From Protopterus annectens (taxonomy: Eukaryota > Chordata > Ceratodontiformes > Protopteridae): a stretch of 64,000 bases of DNA. The DNA lies in contig NC_056748.1 of NCBI RefSeq assembly GCF_019279795.1, positions 704,619,595 through 704,683,594 on the forward strand, written 5' to 3'. Positions 1-11,478 of the stretch are shown here, piece by piece. A model generated the notes under the pieces. That model saw only the letters and a program-made list of their open reading frames with translations. It was not told the DNA's origin and ran no database searches. The position numbers and the translations under genes are program-made. Positions within the stretch are counted from its first letter, which is position 1; each line of letters opens with the position of its first letter.

Positions 1-826
1 GAAAAATCTATAATGATGCTCTTAAACCTCCTAGTTTCTATTTAAACCTGGAAATTGGGCATGCAAGCAGTTTTAGTCAAAGCTGTCGGCAGTTTTTCAG
101 CGGTTTATGAAAACAAGAATTCACTGCATTTATTGTGTATGAATTTTGTGAAACATGCTGCCTTCCACTGGAAACGCTCTTCATCCAGCTACTGAACCAA
201 GCTCACCGTAAAGGGTCACAGATGACATACACATCATATATGTGGGGCAGAGTTCATATGTGACAGTAGAACGGAGGAGGTTCTGGCAAGAACTTCAGGC
301 AGTCAGAAAATATCACATTGTTCCTTGTGGGTCACACTTAGAACCAGAAATCCAATCAGACAAATGGCCTTAGTGCAAGTTACACTTTGAAGGCTAAATG
401 CACTCGTTCCTCCCACTCTGGAATGAAATTGGGAACATTCCTTATTGTGGCTTTGCATGACTGTTTTTGCCTCAAACAGGCCATCACAGTGATGTCTCAC
501 AGAAAAAAAAAGTAAATGTTTATTAAACAAAAATGATTTGATGCCTTATCATCTCTGAGTTAGCTTATCATCTCTGAGCTCCCTTTAAGTTTATTGTATA
601 AAATGTGAATCATAGTTTCAAGGTTTCTCTGCCTGCGGTTTTCCTGACCTTGATTATGCAATGTCAATATTATCTGAGTCGTTCAGTATCTGTTGTGTAC
701 TTTTTCCCTTAGGGGAAAAAAAAGAACTCATCTGATATTTGTCAAATCAGGTATCTGATAATTATAGCTACCAGACAGAACCTCTTTCTTTTCTGTCTCT
801 TTTACAATACGTGCGCTCACTTGTGG

Positions 827-883
<57 letters not shown>

Positions 884-2783
884 TGCGTGTGCATAAATGC
901 ACAGCATTATCTTCACTTACACCGTCTGATTTTTTGCATTTTGCTGGTGGATAGTAAGGAAAAATCAGTACTAATGTAATTTTTCTTTTAATTTTTGCAT
1001 ACATGTCCGCACACAAAAGACCCAGGCAAAAGTAATTATACCAGTTAAAGATGTGATGGCATATTCAGTTTAATTTTTGCACACTGTAGTTGCACTTTTT
1101 CATTAATATTTATACAAGTCACTGCGTTTTTACAAAGATACTATAACTAATGCAGATAAATGACAATTGTCATTCTTTTTCGAGAATGTTAGTTACGCAA
1201 ATCACTGTATTATATACAAGGATACTAGAATTATTTATTTACATATGAATCATTACGGCTGCACACTGCTGAGTATCGTGAAACTTTTAGAAAGATAGCT
1301 TAGACATCAATTGCCTACATCTTTCCTATACCAACTGCACTTCCTAGGTTATACCAGGACTTCTGTTTCCTAGTGTACTTTTAAAGTTGGGAAGTAGCTT
1401 TCATTTCATAGCTTCAGGTTAGGGTATTAATACAAACCATGGTCTTCACTCAACTGGTAACCATTGTTTTCTGTGTGATATAAGGGGGATGTTCCCTATT
1501 ATTTGATAAATGAATGAACCTGTGTATTTTCTTCTCAACTGTCTGAAAGCTAACAATATTTTATTTGCAGTTTAGAAAGATTAATGGTGGACAATCCTAG
1601 AGATGTGAAATGAGAACATTTCTGGCTATTGTTGTTCAAACTTCAATTTTAGTCAGGCAGGAAATTCTGTAAGATATTTCTAGTTACTTCAGAACATTGT
1701 CAAGTTGTTTGTTCTACATCTGCCAAAGGGTAACTTGTTATCTGAAATAATCCCCATCGGTAGTGCAATTCAAGCTATGGATTCTGCATATAGTGTTTCA
1801 TGCATTTTCTATGAATTTGCATTTAGGCAATTGTTTCCCCGTTTATGATTTATTTATTTGGTTACTGATCTTTTTGGACTAAACAATATTGTGTTTGATC
1901 TGGTTACTTCCACACATATATCTTAGAGCGTTAGTTTTTTTGCAAAGCCATTATATTTTTTGCGGTATATTTAGAAAGTCACACCTCAGTTGTGTATAAA
2001 GCACTAAAAGCCGGATGTACATGTACAGACACACACATAGCTATAAACATATACGCAAAAACACAACCAAAGACATTACTGCCACATTGCAGGACAGCCA
2101 CAGTTGGGGGGGGGGGGGGTTCTTCATTGGTAGATAACATTTTGCACTAAAACAGCTTCTGCATTGATCATTAAGCTGTGTATAGGAACATCTGATGCAG
2201 AGATAGTTATGTCAACAGCTGTAGAAAACTGGTGACTCACATTATGAAATATTCAGCTTACTAAAAAGTATAACTTAGAATTACATTTTCATAGCAGATA
2301 CAACTGTTTAACCCCCTTGTTATGTCCATTTCAGAATGTAATGGAGAAATAAACAACTTATTTTCTCTGCTTGCCATTCAATCACCTTTTGTTTCTCCCC
2401 TGCTTTCTTATTTTTCCCCTTGACATTACTGACCCTACTTCCTCTTCAAGAAGCTGCTTCAGTAATACCTAAAGGTCTGCACCCTGTCAAAAGGCCTTTG
2501 TACAGCAAGACCCTCATATATTAACTTCAACAAGTGAATAAGCCGAGTCAGGGAATGAGCCCACTCCATTTCAGTGAAATAGTAGTGCCATGTATTCCCA
2601 GGGAACTACCCTGTGTCTGTGAATTGTGTCTCCTTCTTCACACACGCCTTCTTCCATCTCTTCTCATTTTGTGTGTGAAAGTTGCTACCAGTGAGTCTCC
2701 CTGACAGTTATGTTTCATGTCATTCTAACACACTGATTTTCTTCATGATTGCACACGTTAAAATGTTCTGAATACTCACTATA
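1..2783. other. Unassigned AT-rich non-coding DNA
   Basis: No gene, domain or repeat family is recognised here apart from the CA tract at 829-880, listed separately, and a run of 13 or more G at about 2107-2119. Short open frames over the CA tract are only low-complexity Thr-His or Val-Cys translations. The stretch could be intergenic or intronic. Confidence 0.6.
829..880. repeat. (CA)n microsatellite
   Basis: About 25 uninterrupted CA units are followed by a GTGTGCGTGTG segment, so the tract switches strand sense at its right end. This is a simple repeat and not coding. Confidence 0.97.
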
Positions 2784-3205
2784 TGGTTCATAGGTAGGTA
2801 CTAGGCTATCGGCCCAAGGGCCTACATAAGCCTAGCCAACAAGGTTCCCTGGCTTACGCCACCCAAGAAAGTTATTTTCCTGTGCCACTGTTGAGCAGAG
2901 CCACAGAAGTGATCCCCGGGTCTATTTCCTATTTCCCATCCACTTATCAAGATTTTTCTTGAAGAGTGCTAATGAAGAACTTTGCTTGACATAGTCGGGT
3001 AGCCTGTTTCACAGTATGGGAAGTCTGTGGGACAGGAATCTATCCCTCCAGCATGTCCTGTTTATTGTGTTGACAAGGTTAGGTCCCTAGAGCATGTAGC
3101 TCGGAGGGATTGGATTTCTTTAGGTGTAGCATGTCCAAGAGCTCTGGGTTTGACATAGCTTTATATGTTAGGCAGAGATCACCTCGGAGTATGCGATATG
3201 GTCTT
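2784..3205 (-). mobile_element. CR1-type LINE, 3' end fragment (antisense)
   Basis: Read on the minus strand, this encodes the last part of the CR1 reverse transcriptase. It carries MSNPELLDML and CWRDRFLS, the same peptides seen in the better copies at 37.5-38.4 and 39.9-41.4 kb. It ends in the family 3' tail, where the top strand reads GGTTCATAGGTAGGTACTAGG. Only the final ~130 codons and the short 3' UTR are present, so the copy is strongly 5'-truncated, as is usual for target-primed insertion. Several frame breaks show it is not functional. Confidence 0.85.
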
Positions 3206-3939
3206 CATTTCTGTCATGTCTGGTCTCTTACAAAGCACACACTCCAGATGGGGTATTACTAACAGACTGCTTCCTGTTCTTGTTGCCTCTTTATGTACCT
3301 TCCTGTATTCCAACACCATTGCCTGTTGCACTCTAACACAGCTTGCTTGCTTACTTTTAAGGTATTTGATACAACTATTTTCAAGGTTCTTTCCTAATTT
3401 GCCAATGATCCTGCTTCCTTTCTATTTGTATATGCCTTTCCCAAGTCAAAGCTTCCCATAGTAATTACTCTTAATTCCTTTTGCGTTTAATTTAAGCTAT
3501 CATATTTTTGCCCATTTTGTTTGCCCTGTTCAGTATTCCCTCATACTTTCTATCTATACCTTATTGTGTGTCACCCCTCCGGTCATCAGTAGACAGGTAA
3601 AATTTTCCATTCTACGATTTTAAGAAGCTGCATCTATTATGATGCTAAAATGGAAATGACCCAGTATTCTCCCCTGTGGTATCACATTAATAACCATCCC
3701 TTTGCCAGTGTGGACTCAGTTTAATGTTTACCATTACACCCTCCTGCTTAGCTAATATTTTAAGCACATCACAACCTTATAACCCATTAATTTATTTTCT
3801 AATTTGTTTCCTGGCTACTTGTGTGGTTCTGAGCTGTACAGCCTGCTAAAGCCTAAGCAGACCACATACAAAGCCTCCTTTGATTTCTTTAACTGGTTGT
3901 CTGGTTAAAGAATTGTACTAGCTTTGTCTGCTTGATTTT
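3206..3939. other. Unassigned non-coding DNA between two CR1 ends
   Basis: Pyrimidine-rich AT-rich sequence with no recognised gene. It lies directly upstream, in minus-strand sense, of one CR1 3' end and may be decayed repeat material, but no family could be matched by eye. Confidence 0.5.
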
Positions 3940-4268
3940 ATAGGTACATAGATTCATATGTATACGCCAGGCTAATGAGCACCAGGGCCTTTATAAGCCT
4001 ACCCGTGCAATCCAACCCAATTATATCCCCATGTAACATGTATTTATTAGGAGGGGGTATGTTAGGAAGTTTGTATAAGTTATGTGGGAGGACATGTTAG
4101 TGCCTGCCTCTGTCTGTCACAGACATGGGGACCAGGCCCAGGGTGAATTTCCGATTTCCCAGCCATTGGTCAAGGTTACACTTAAATAAGAGTAATGGGT
4201 GGACTCTGCTTCACATGGATGGAGAGCCTGTTCCAGGGCATGGGGATCCTCTGAGACTCATATCTGTC
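3940..4268 (-). mobile_element. CR1-like LINE, 3' end fragment (antisense, divergent)
   Basis: The stretch matches the antisense CR1-like fragment at 52.35-52.9 kb. Both have a CATAGATTCATA-type tail start, then GGCTAA...AGCC, then shared blocks such as CAAGTTACACTTGAAT and CTGTTTCACATGGATG, with small changes. It therefore belongs to a CR1 subfamily distinct from the copies at 37.5 and 39.9 kb. It holds the 3' UTR and the last few codons only, and no usable reading frame remains. Confidence 0.75.
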
Positions 4269-4310
4269 TCATATACCTCTCAACTGTCCAGATTTCCACA
4301 GAATGTCAAA
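4269..4310 (-). mobile_element. Terminal fragment of the ~300-bp CTCTCAAC inverted-repeat element
   Basis: The segment ATACCTCTCAACTGTCCAGA followed by TTCCACAGAATGTC is the reverse complement of the 3' end of the copy at 15.6-15.85 kb. Only about 40 bp can be matched with confidence before the sequence drifts. It abuts the CR1-like fragment on its left. Confidence 0.6.
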
Positions 4311-5044
4311 GGTTGTGCCTAGCTTACTCTCACTGTGGGAGGCCTGTCTTTGTTTTTTTGTGGTCTGGGCATGAGGGATATCATCTGTAGAACAGGATGA
4401 TGGTGCCACTAGGAACTGCATAGGCAGGAGTAGGCACATTGGACACATTAGTTTGGGCTGCATATGTGGCATATCAATGAAAAAGAGCAGTTTTAGCAGT
4501 GGATAGCAATGGGAAGCAAGGACAGGCTGATTGCTTCAACAAGATTATCTTGATTGTCAGGTAATTAGAGGCAGCTGCAGACAGGTAAAAGGCAGTCTCA
4601 GTGATAATTTTGGAGAAGTCAGAATTCCAGTTTTGGCAAAGCCTGCCTTTTCTGGTTACTGTAATAAAATTGCTTACTTTAAGAGAAAATTGATCTTTTG
4701 TCTCTCTCTCTCTCTCTGCAGTCTGTTATACATAAATACATTCCTTTATTAAAGTCATGATGCCGTGGGCAAACTTACATGACAGAAACATGCTTTTACA
4801 TTTGTAAATGACTAACATTTGAAATTTTCAAGGATATCTTTGTAAGATATGATATTTCAAAGTTTAAATAAATTTAAATGAGGGAAAAGTTCATTTCATT
4901 CATTTCCTGTTGAGTTAATGCAGCTTGACACAGAAATGAATATCATGCATATGGTGTATCACATCCTGGGATTCTGAAACAGGAAATGCTGAGAATGATT
5001 ATTTGAAATGGTACCACAAATACGCTTTCAATGCAGTTTGCTTT

Positions 5045-5045
<1 letters not shown>
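4311..5045. other. Unassigned non-coding DNA
   Basis: No gene or repeat family is recognised, apart from a short CT-rich run near 4700-4717. Open frames here lack any known motif. Confidence 0.55.
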
Positions 5046-5115
<70 letters not shown>

Positions 5116-5258
5116 ATGTGAGTGCGTGTGTGTGCGTGTGTGTGCACGTGTGTGCGCGTGTCAGCGTGTGTGTGTGTGCATGTGTGTGTGTGTGTGTGCA
5201 CGTGCGCGCGCACGCGTGTGTGTGTCTGTGTGTGTGTGTGTGTGTGCGCGCGTGCGTG

Positions 5259-5323
<65 letters not shown>

Positions 5324-5329
5324 CTGTGT
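5046..5329. repeat. Long (GT)n tract with GCGC interruptions
   Basis: About 284 bp of nearly perfect alternating purine-pyrimidine sequence. Long GT runs flank a central part rich in GCGCGC and GTGCGTG. A run of G closes it at about 5331-5340. Overlapping open frames on both strands are translations of the simple repeat and are not genes. Confidence 0.97.
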
Positions 5330-6492
5330 AGGGGGGGGGGTCTTCGCACATTACTCATTCAGAATGCTTTATGACCTACTCCCCTTAGATAACTTATTAT
5401 TTTCCTCTGGCACCATAAGTCAGTGTAATTTTAATCTCAATTTGTGAATTTCTTCTTAGAGAGCCTTAAACAGTATCATCATTGTTGGGCTTTAACCTGC
5501 AGTCTTGTGTTTAATTTCCTCATTCTTAACTCCTGAAAAGAGGGATTTGTGTGAGTTGGGGGTTTACCCTGTCAATACATGAATGAAATAAAAATAAATG
5601 AATGATGTCTGTGAGGTGAACATATGTAGAAAAGTGACCATGTTGGTTGTCATGCCATGCTCCTTGATTGAATTTCATTTTTTAATTAAATGGAAACCCA
5701 AGCCATTGACATGTGCCCCTAACTGATATAAACCTGTTCATTATTCTGTCTTTTATGGCTTTGCTGTACATCCATTTCAGTCCTGAGTGGTAAAACTGAA
5801 ATTGCTGTGATTACAGTGGTATCAGCATTCACATTTCACAGAACAGAAGGTGGTTATTTCAAACTTTTCCCACTTGCATACCATTTGACATACTTTCTTG
5901 AAATTCTTAGAGAAAATAAGTGACTAAGGTCACTCACTGCAGATGTGTGCAGTCTTTTGTGAATGCACGCAGCCTCTGATCACATTAGCACTGTATCAGA
6001 ATTATTGACGTTTCTACTGACTTCCATTGCAGGGCAAACATTATTTTCTCTTGTGTGTTTTCCAGTCTGTCAAGCGTGATACTTTGTGGCATCATGTAAT
6101 TGCATATAAATCATGTTAAAGATGTGCTGCATACTTTTCATTGCGTCTTACTTCAAATGCTGTGTGTGCTATTTATAAGGGATCAGCTTCCTTCTGTTTG
6201 CTCTTCGACTCGAAATAGAGAGCTTAAAAGCAAACTAACAAAAGAAAAATTAAACTAACCCATAATGGTGCAAGGTATAGCTCGAAAAATTTCAGAGAAA
6301 TTCATTTCCATTTTTTTAAGATGCTTCTTGAACTGTATTGCAAGTGATAAAATCTGTCCACATTTCATGCATTTTCCTGCATTTTCCTTAAATTTAGCAT
6401 TTAATATTTATTTTTGTGGTGTTGGTGTCTGCTGCTTCTTCCCTTTATTTCACATTTCTACATTGTCTGCTTTTCGATATACTGCGCAGTGT
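5330..6492. other. Unassigned non-coding DNA
   Basis: No recognised gene, SINE or LINE. Base composition is ordinary and AT-rich. The open frame starting at 6265 runs into the 41-bp tandem array and has no known domain. Confidence 0.55.
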
Positions 6493-6822
6493 TGCACAGT
6501 GCGCTGTATTTTGTTCTATAGCCTGCCTTACTATGCACAGTGCACTGTATTTTGTTCTATAGCCTGCCTTACTATGCACAGTGCGCTGTATTTTGTTCTA
6601 TAGCCTGCCTTACTATGCACAGTGCGCTGTATTTTGTTCTATAGCCTGCCTTACTATGCACAGTGCGCTGTATTTTGTTCTATAGCCTGCCTTACTATGC
6701 ACAGTGTGCTGTATTTTGTTCTATAGCCTGCCTTACTGTGCACAGTGCGCTGTATTTTGTTCTATAGCCTGCCTTACTATGCACAGTGCGCTGTATTTTG
6801 TTCTATAGCCTGCCTTACTATC
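6493..6822. repeat. Minisatellite, 41-bp unit, about 8 copies
   Basis: The unit contains GCACAGTGCGCTGT, then ATTTTGTTCTATAG, then CCTGCCTTACTAT. GCGCTGTATT recurs every 41 bp from 6501 to 6788. Copies are nearly identical; one has GCACTG for GCGCTG and one has ACTGTG for ACTATG, so the array is young or homogenised. The period is not a multiple of three, so the open frames across it are accidental. Confidence 0.95.
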
Positions 6823-7048
6823 CTGTTGATCTACAATCATATTTTCTATTGGATCTTGTCCTTTATCTGCCTCTCCGACTTTGCTGATCTTCATTCATGT
6901 ATTTTGTTGAGCTGTCAGAGTCCCCGATCTCTGACTTCATGGGAACACCCTCTGCCTCACTTCATTTTCTTGACAGCCTAATTGTACTGCATAATGTGAG
7001 GTGCGGAAAATGGTTTATGTTTACAAAATACATCCATTTGTGAAAGGT

Positions 7049-7408
7049 GCAAGTACCTACTGAAACTGAGGGCTACCATCCCAACTACCTCAGTTGTCAG
7101 TACACAACACACAACCACATCATAGTAATGAAGGACAAGCAAGTACCTACTGAAACTGAGGGCTACTATCCCAACTACCTCAGTTGTCAGTACACAACAC
7201 ACAACCACATCATAGTAATGAAGGACAAGCAAGTACCTACTGAAACTGAGGGCTACCATCCCAACTACCTCAGTTGTCAGTACACAACACACAACCACAT
7301 CATAGTAATGAAGCACAAGCAAGTACCTACTGAAACTGAGGGCTACCATCCCAACTACCTCAGTTGTCAGTACACAACACACAACCACATCATAGTAATG
7401 AAGCACAA
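7049..7408. repeat. Minisatellite, 90-bp unit, 4 copies
   Basis: Four head-to-tail copies of a 90-bp unit start with GCAAGTACCTACTGAAAC. They differ at about one or two positions (TACCATC or TACTATC; GGACAAG or GCACAAG). Because 90 is a multiple of three and the unit has no stop in one frame of each strand, both strands stay open across the array, giving a 30-residue peptide repeat on each. The plus-strand frame runs on into a V-SINE and is therefore not considered a gene. Confidence 0.95.
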
Positions 7409-7489
7409 ACATGATATCCTCTCAAGCTGGGGAACTGAAAAAAAATCTCCCCCCAAGCCTAATTGGTGGTCTGACATTATAACCCTAAC

Positions 7490-7722
7490 CACAGTATTAT
7501 GTAGTGGTGCCATAGTTAGTGTTGTTGCCTCACTGCAACAGGTTCTCTGGTTTGATTCTTGGCTGGGGTGCCTTCTGTACAGAGTCTGCCTGCATTCACG
7601 AGAGTTTCTTCGGGGTGCTCCAGTGTTTTCCCGCAATCCAAAGACATGCATCTGGAGAGTTTTTCCCTGTGCCTCCACTGAAAATGGGCTCTGTGATAGT
7701 TGGACTGATAAAATGAATAAAT
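7490..7722 (+). mobile_element. V-SINE-type SINE
   Basis: A tRNA-like head (TGGTGCCATAGTTAGTGTTG, then GGTTTGATTC as B box) is followed by the conserved V-SINE-like centre (GGCTGGGGTGCCTTCTG, GGTGCTCCAGTGTTTTCCCG, CAAAGACATGCA). The 3' part (CCTCCACTGAAAATGGGCTC, TTGGACTGATAAAATGAATAAA) resembles the end of the L2-like LINE at 57.7-57.8 kb. SINEs of this type are transcribed by RNA polymerase III and mobilised by a partner LINE. Limits are approximate and no clear target duplication was found. Confidence 0.85.
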
Positions 7723-8910
7723 TGTACATGTACCTGACCACTGTATGCACACAAATATCCACTGTTCTTTTGCCTAACATGAAATGACAGAGTTGCGTGC
7801 TTATACTCTTACAGCAACCAAAGGGTCCTGACTCTGATGATAATGTTCTTGTTGTAGGTAACACTATAGTTTAACACATGGGTGTCCATCTCACATGGCT
7901 GAACATGGATAATGTGCATATTAGCTGTTGTTCAAGTGTGAGAATTTGCGATGTCAGTATGATCCTTAGATCCCTTCACCTTAACTATGCCTAACACAAA
8001 GCAATCTATATACCTATCTATTTGTTTTAATAAATTTTGTTAACTAGGTTGGCCATACTGGCTAAAACCTTGGAGCTAAGGAATTGTGCATTTTTGTTTG
8101 TCTGTGACATATGCTTGGCAGTTTATGGATAGTTAGTTGATTTCCCCCAGGATAATAATGTTTGGTTCAATAATCACAAACAGTAGTTTGCTGAGGCAGG
8201 TGCCATGGGTAGTGGGAAATGTAGAAGGGGTTCTGTAGATGGCAATGATGATAGTAGGAAGTATAAGAGTTTCAGGTCATCATTTTGCTGGATTTGCTGT
8301 GGGGCTGTGCAGTTTGAACGAATATGGACGCACTTCCACCAGATGCACACCTTTCCTTGCAGGATGGTTTGAATGAATAACAGATGCTGAATTCAGGTAT
8401 AGTAAGAATGTTGTCACTATACTGAAACCAGGTTTCAGAAAATACATATAAATTTGAATTTGCTAGTCTGGAAGGTGTAGGAGACTGAATCTGTCTATAA
8501 AAGGCACTATAAGTGTATTTACCAATGCATGGGAGCCTTAAGGCAAGAGAAGCAGGCCTTCACTGGTCAAACAGGTGGGGCTATTGACCATATTCCTCCA
8601 AGACGATACATTGGATCCCCTTTGTATGATGCCACATACTGAGCCAACTGCTGAATCAATTATTTTCTCTTTATAATTTGACATAAATTGTGGTGAAGAC
8701 AAGATACTTTCAATGACTAGGTATTTCCCTGCCTGGACCAGATAGATTGAGGGTTTGGCTATATCTCTGTTTACTTAGGGCAGGATGAAGCATCTGAGAT
8801 CATTCACTCTCATGAGGGCAATGACAAGGTTTAGTCAGTACACTTAACCTGGTCAAGAAAATGTAAATAAATTATATAAATAAATAAACAAACAAACAAA
8901 TAATATTTTA
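7723..8910. other. Mostly unassigned; faint LINE 3' tails
   Basis: No gene. A minus-strand LINE-tail-like piece may lie near 8018-8100 (reverse strand reads GTTAACAAAATTTATTAAAA). A plus-strand one may lie near 8700-8905, where CCTGGTCAAGAAAATG is followed by AAATAAATAAACAAACAAAC. Both resemble the L2-like 3' end but are too degraded for a firm call. Confidence 0.4.
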
Positions 8911-9164
8911 GACAGCGCAGTGGTGCAACGGTAGCGTTGTCACCTCACAGCAAGAGGTTTTCCGGTTTGATTATCAGCTGGAGTGCCTTCTGTGTGGAGT
9001 CTACATGTCCTCCCTGCATTCATTTGGGTATTCTCCTGGTACTCAGGCTTCCTTCCATATCACAAAGACTTGTCTGGAGTGTTTCTTCCCGGGCCTCCGC
9101 TCAAAATTGGCTTTGTTCCAAGTTGGACTTTACCGGTAAACAAATGTTAAATAAATAAATAAAT
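8911..9164 (+). mobile_element. V-SINE-type SINE with complete L2-like tail
   Basis: The head GACAGCGCAGTGGTGCAACG and the B box-like GGTTTGATTA are followed by the conserved centre (GTGCCTTCTGTGTGGAGTCT). The tail reads CCTCCGCTCAAAATTGGCTT and then GGACTTTACCGGTAAACAAA before (AAAT)n. The last part is almost identical to the 3' end of the L2-like LINE at about 57.78-57.81 kb, which is the clearest evidence in this window for a SINE/LINE pairing. It sits directly 5' of the old CR1 copy. Confidence 0.9.
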
Positions 9165-9179
9165 GACTAGGTTTTAGCT

Positions 9180-11478
9180 AAGGCCTTTGTTTTCTTCGGT
9201 CAGTTTTTACCCCGTCGTTTTGGTGAAGTCAGTCTCTGTGACCTGGTGCTGCATACCTATAGCCTTCCCTGCCATGATCAAAGTTGACCATGTCTTCATC
9301 GATTTTTCCCTAACAACCCAGCATAAGATTGTACATAACCACACTGCATTCAGGGATTACCCCTAAGTTAAACCTCTTATCACATTTGAAAAACCTAAAG
9401 AAATTCAAAGTCTCTTCTCCCTCTGGAGACCCTATCACAACAACAAGCCACCTGCACCACCAGCTTCTACATGTAAATAAGTTGCTGTATGGAAACATCT
9501 TCTCAAAATGGCGCACATATGACGACAAATTAAAACAAGCTGGTAAGGTGGACATGTAATAAGAACAACCTCCATGATGCAATGAAAACTTCTCACAATA
9601 AAACTCAAATCCCCTAATTCTATAAATTAGCTCTGAAAGGTCTGCAAACAACTCAGGTGTAAGATCAAAATATGTAAAGTCAATCTCATGCTAAATATTG
9701 CTGCCTCCACCTAAGACAACCATAAAGTACTCTTTAACTATAATAGGAGTTTTAGAAGTAACACCCAAAAGTGCACAAACTGTTCTCAGATGGCACCACC
9801 TGTTCCATGCTGAGGATATAACCAATATGCTTGCTGTCAAATTAAGTTTCTTTTTCCCCTTTTTCTTACTTTCATGCTTCCCTCTTATTACTCAGTCACC
9901 GTTTCCCCCTGAAATTACCTCTGACCAAGCACTAAGTGCCTTATCCTAGACCAGTAACACTATTTCTATGCATCCTGGAAACATGCCAGACCATCTCCTA
10001 GTCAGTGCCAAATGCAGTCTTAATGATGCCTTTGTCATCCTATTCAGTCTTAGTCAATAAATCAGTTTTGTAACTGAAGCTTAGAGTAAATAAATCAGTT
10101 TTGTAACTGAAGCTTAGAGTACAGCCATACTGATGTCTCTACACAAAGTGTGGAAACTATGGGCCAGTTAATCTCAACAAAAGTTGTTTATAAGGTAATG
10201 GAGCTTATCGTCATGGAGGTTATAAAGTCAATTTCTTGGCTTAAAGTAGTTAAGTTTTGAGAAAGTTAGGTCCTGTCTACTGGATTTGGTGGACTTCTCT
10301 GAGAAGATAACTGAATCATTGGATAACAGATAGCTGGAGCACACTACATAGGCTAAGGCTTTTGTTATAATCCCACATTTTGGCATTATTGATATGCTCA
10401 CCTAATTAAATGTTACAACTGTGAAATCCACTGGATAGCTAACTTAACACACAGACAGAAATCAAGAATGGTAGCACATTCTTTTCTAAAAGGTTGGTTA
10501 CCAGTATTGTCCCAGAGCTCTGTACTGGGTCCACTCTTTGTAGTGTTTACTTCACTGATGTTCAAGCAGACATCAAAGTTTTATGGCTCATTAAGTTTGT
10601 GGATGACTGCCTGCTCAATGCAGTCATTAACTCTCCCAAGAGATGCTCATATCCTACAAGTCGGACAAACTAACACTGATTCTTGGCTTGAAGACCAAGG
10701 ACTAAAATTAAATACAAAAAATGCAGTATTTTACCTTTGTGACGCATAAATACAAATGCACCCACTGCACACAGAAGATTCCCTTCAAAGGTGGCATTGT
10801 CATTTTCTTTTAACCACCACTTAGCTCCTGTGATTAGGAAATGTGTCTGCGTAGCCCAACTAATCACTAAAGGGATATCCATCAGATCCAAAGGAGTTAT
10901 TGTCCTCCATCTACACATCTGTAATCTTACCTGTAATAGAATGCAATGCCCCCTTCAGCATGTATCTATCAAAACAAATTGCACAACCCAGAAAACCTAA
11001 AAGATTATTTTTCCAAAAATAATTTGTTTAAGCTACACTGAGCATTTAAAAGCTTTATCACTATATTTTTTTCCTCCTGCAAACTCTCTTATTTTGATAG
11101 CTATTTGACCTATGAGACAACAAAGGTTGTAAAACCGCTTACATGTTCAAAAATCTGGCAAAGCAGTTAATACCGCCTCTAAGGAACTAAACCTGCACAA
11201 TCTGTAGGCAAGTTAGGTATCTCTCCCAAAGGATTTCCTACTCATAAAATAAGCTTCCACTCCATATAAAAGAACCTTCCTACAATTCTCAGCAAGTTGA
11301 TAGGGATTCAGAAATTCACCCCAAGGCAGTCAACATAGGTTGTTATAGACGTGGGAACCAAGAAGTGCAAATTGGATTGGCTAGGCTCATAATAGTCTAC
11401 TGGACCTATTGTATAGTATAAACCTATGACCCTAAAACCTATTTGAGTAATGATTATGAAAACAAAATTATTTGTCTG
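9180..11478 (+). mobile_element. Old, heavily decayed CR1-type LINE
   Basis: Scattered but ordered matches follow the CR1 copies at 37.5 and 39.9 kb. They are ITSDQALSAL at about 9.92 kb, VLGPLFVVF near 10.52 kb, QGLKLNTKNAVF near 10.7 kb, VAQLITKGISIRSK near 10.85 kb, and a KFTPRQST end near 11.3 kb. A 3' tail follows, with AAACCTATGACCC repeats near 11.42-11.44 kb. Every frame is broken many times. A local duplication of about 32 bp (AATAAATCAGTTTTGTAACT) lies at 10057-10120. The tail is the insertion site of the R4-like element that follows. Confidence 0.8.
11399..11478. repeat. Left direct repeat flanking the R4-like insertion
   Basis: About 80 bp beginning ACTGGACCTATTGTATAGTA recur at 13128-13204 with about four substitutions and a three-base gap. 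The two repeats bracket the R4-like element exactly, so they look like a very long target-site duplication of the CR1 tail. Confidence 0.8.

Noticed and set aside
5003-5447. Cys/Val-rich and His/Thr-rich proteins over GT tracts
   Set aside because: They are translations of (GT)n or (CA)n in several frames at once. The same applies to the tracts near 0.8, 19.8, 20.4, 28.6 and 58.9-59.1 kb.
6265-6981. Open frames over the 41-bp array as genes
   Set aside because: The unit length is not a multiple of three and the peptide changes frame with each copy. No domain is present.
7047-7787. 246-codon open frame as a real repeat protein
   Set aside because: The first half is four copies of a 90-bp minisatellite and the second half is a V-SINE. 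No independent coding signal remains.
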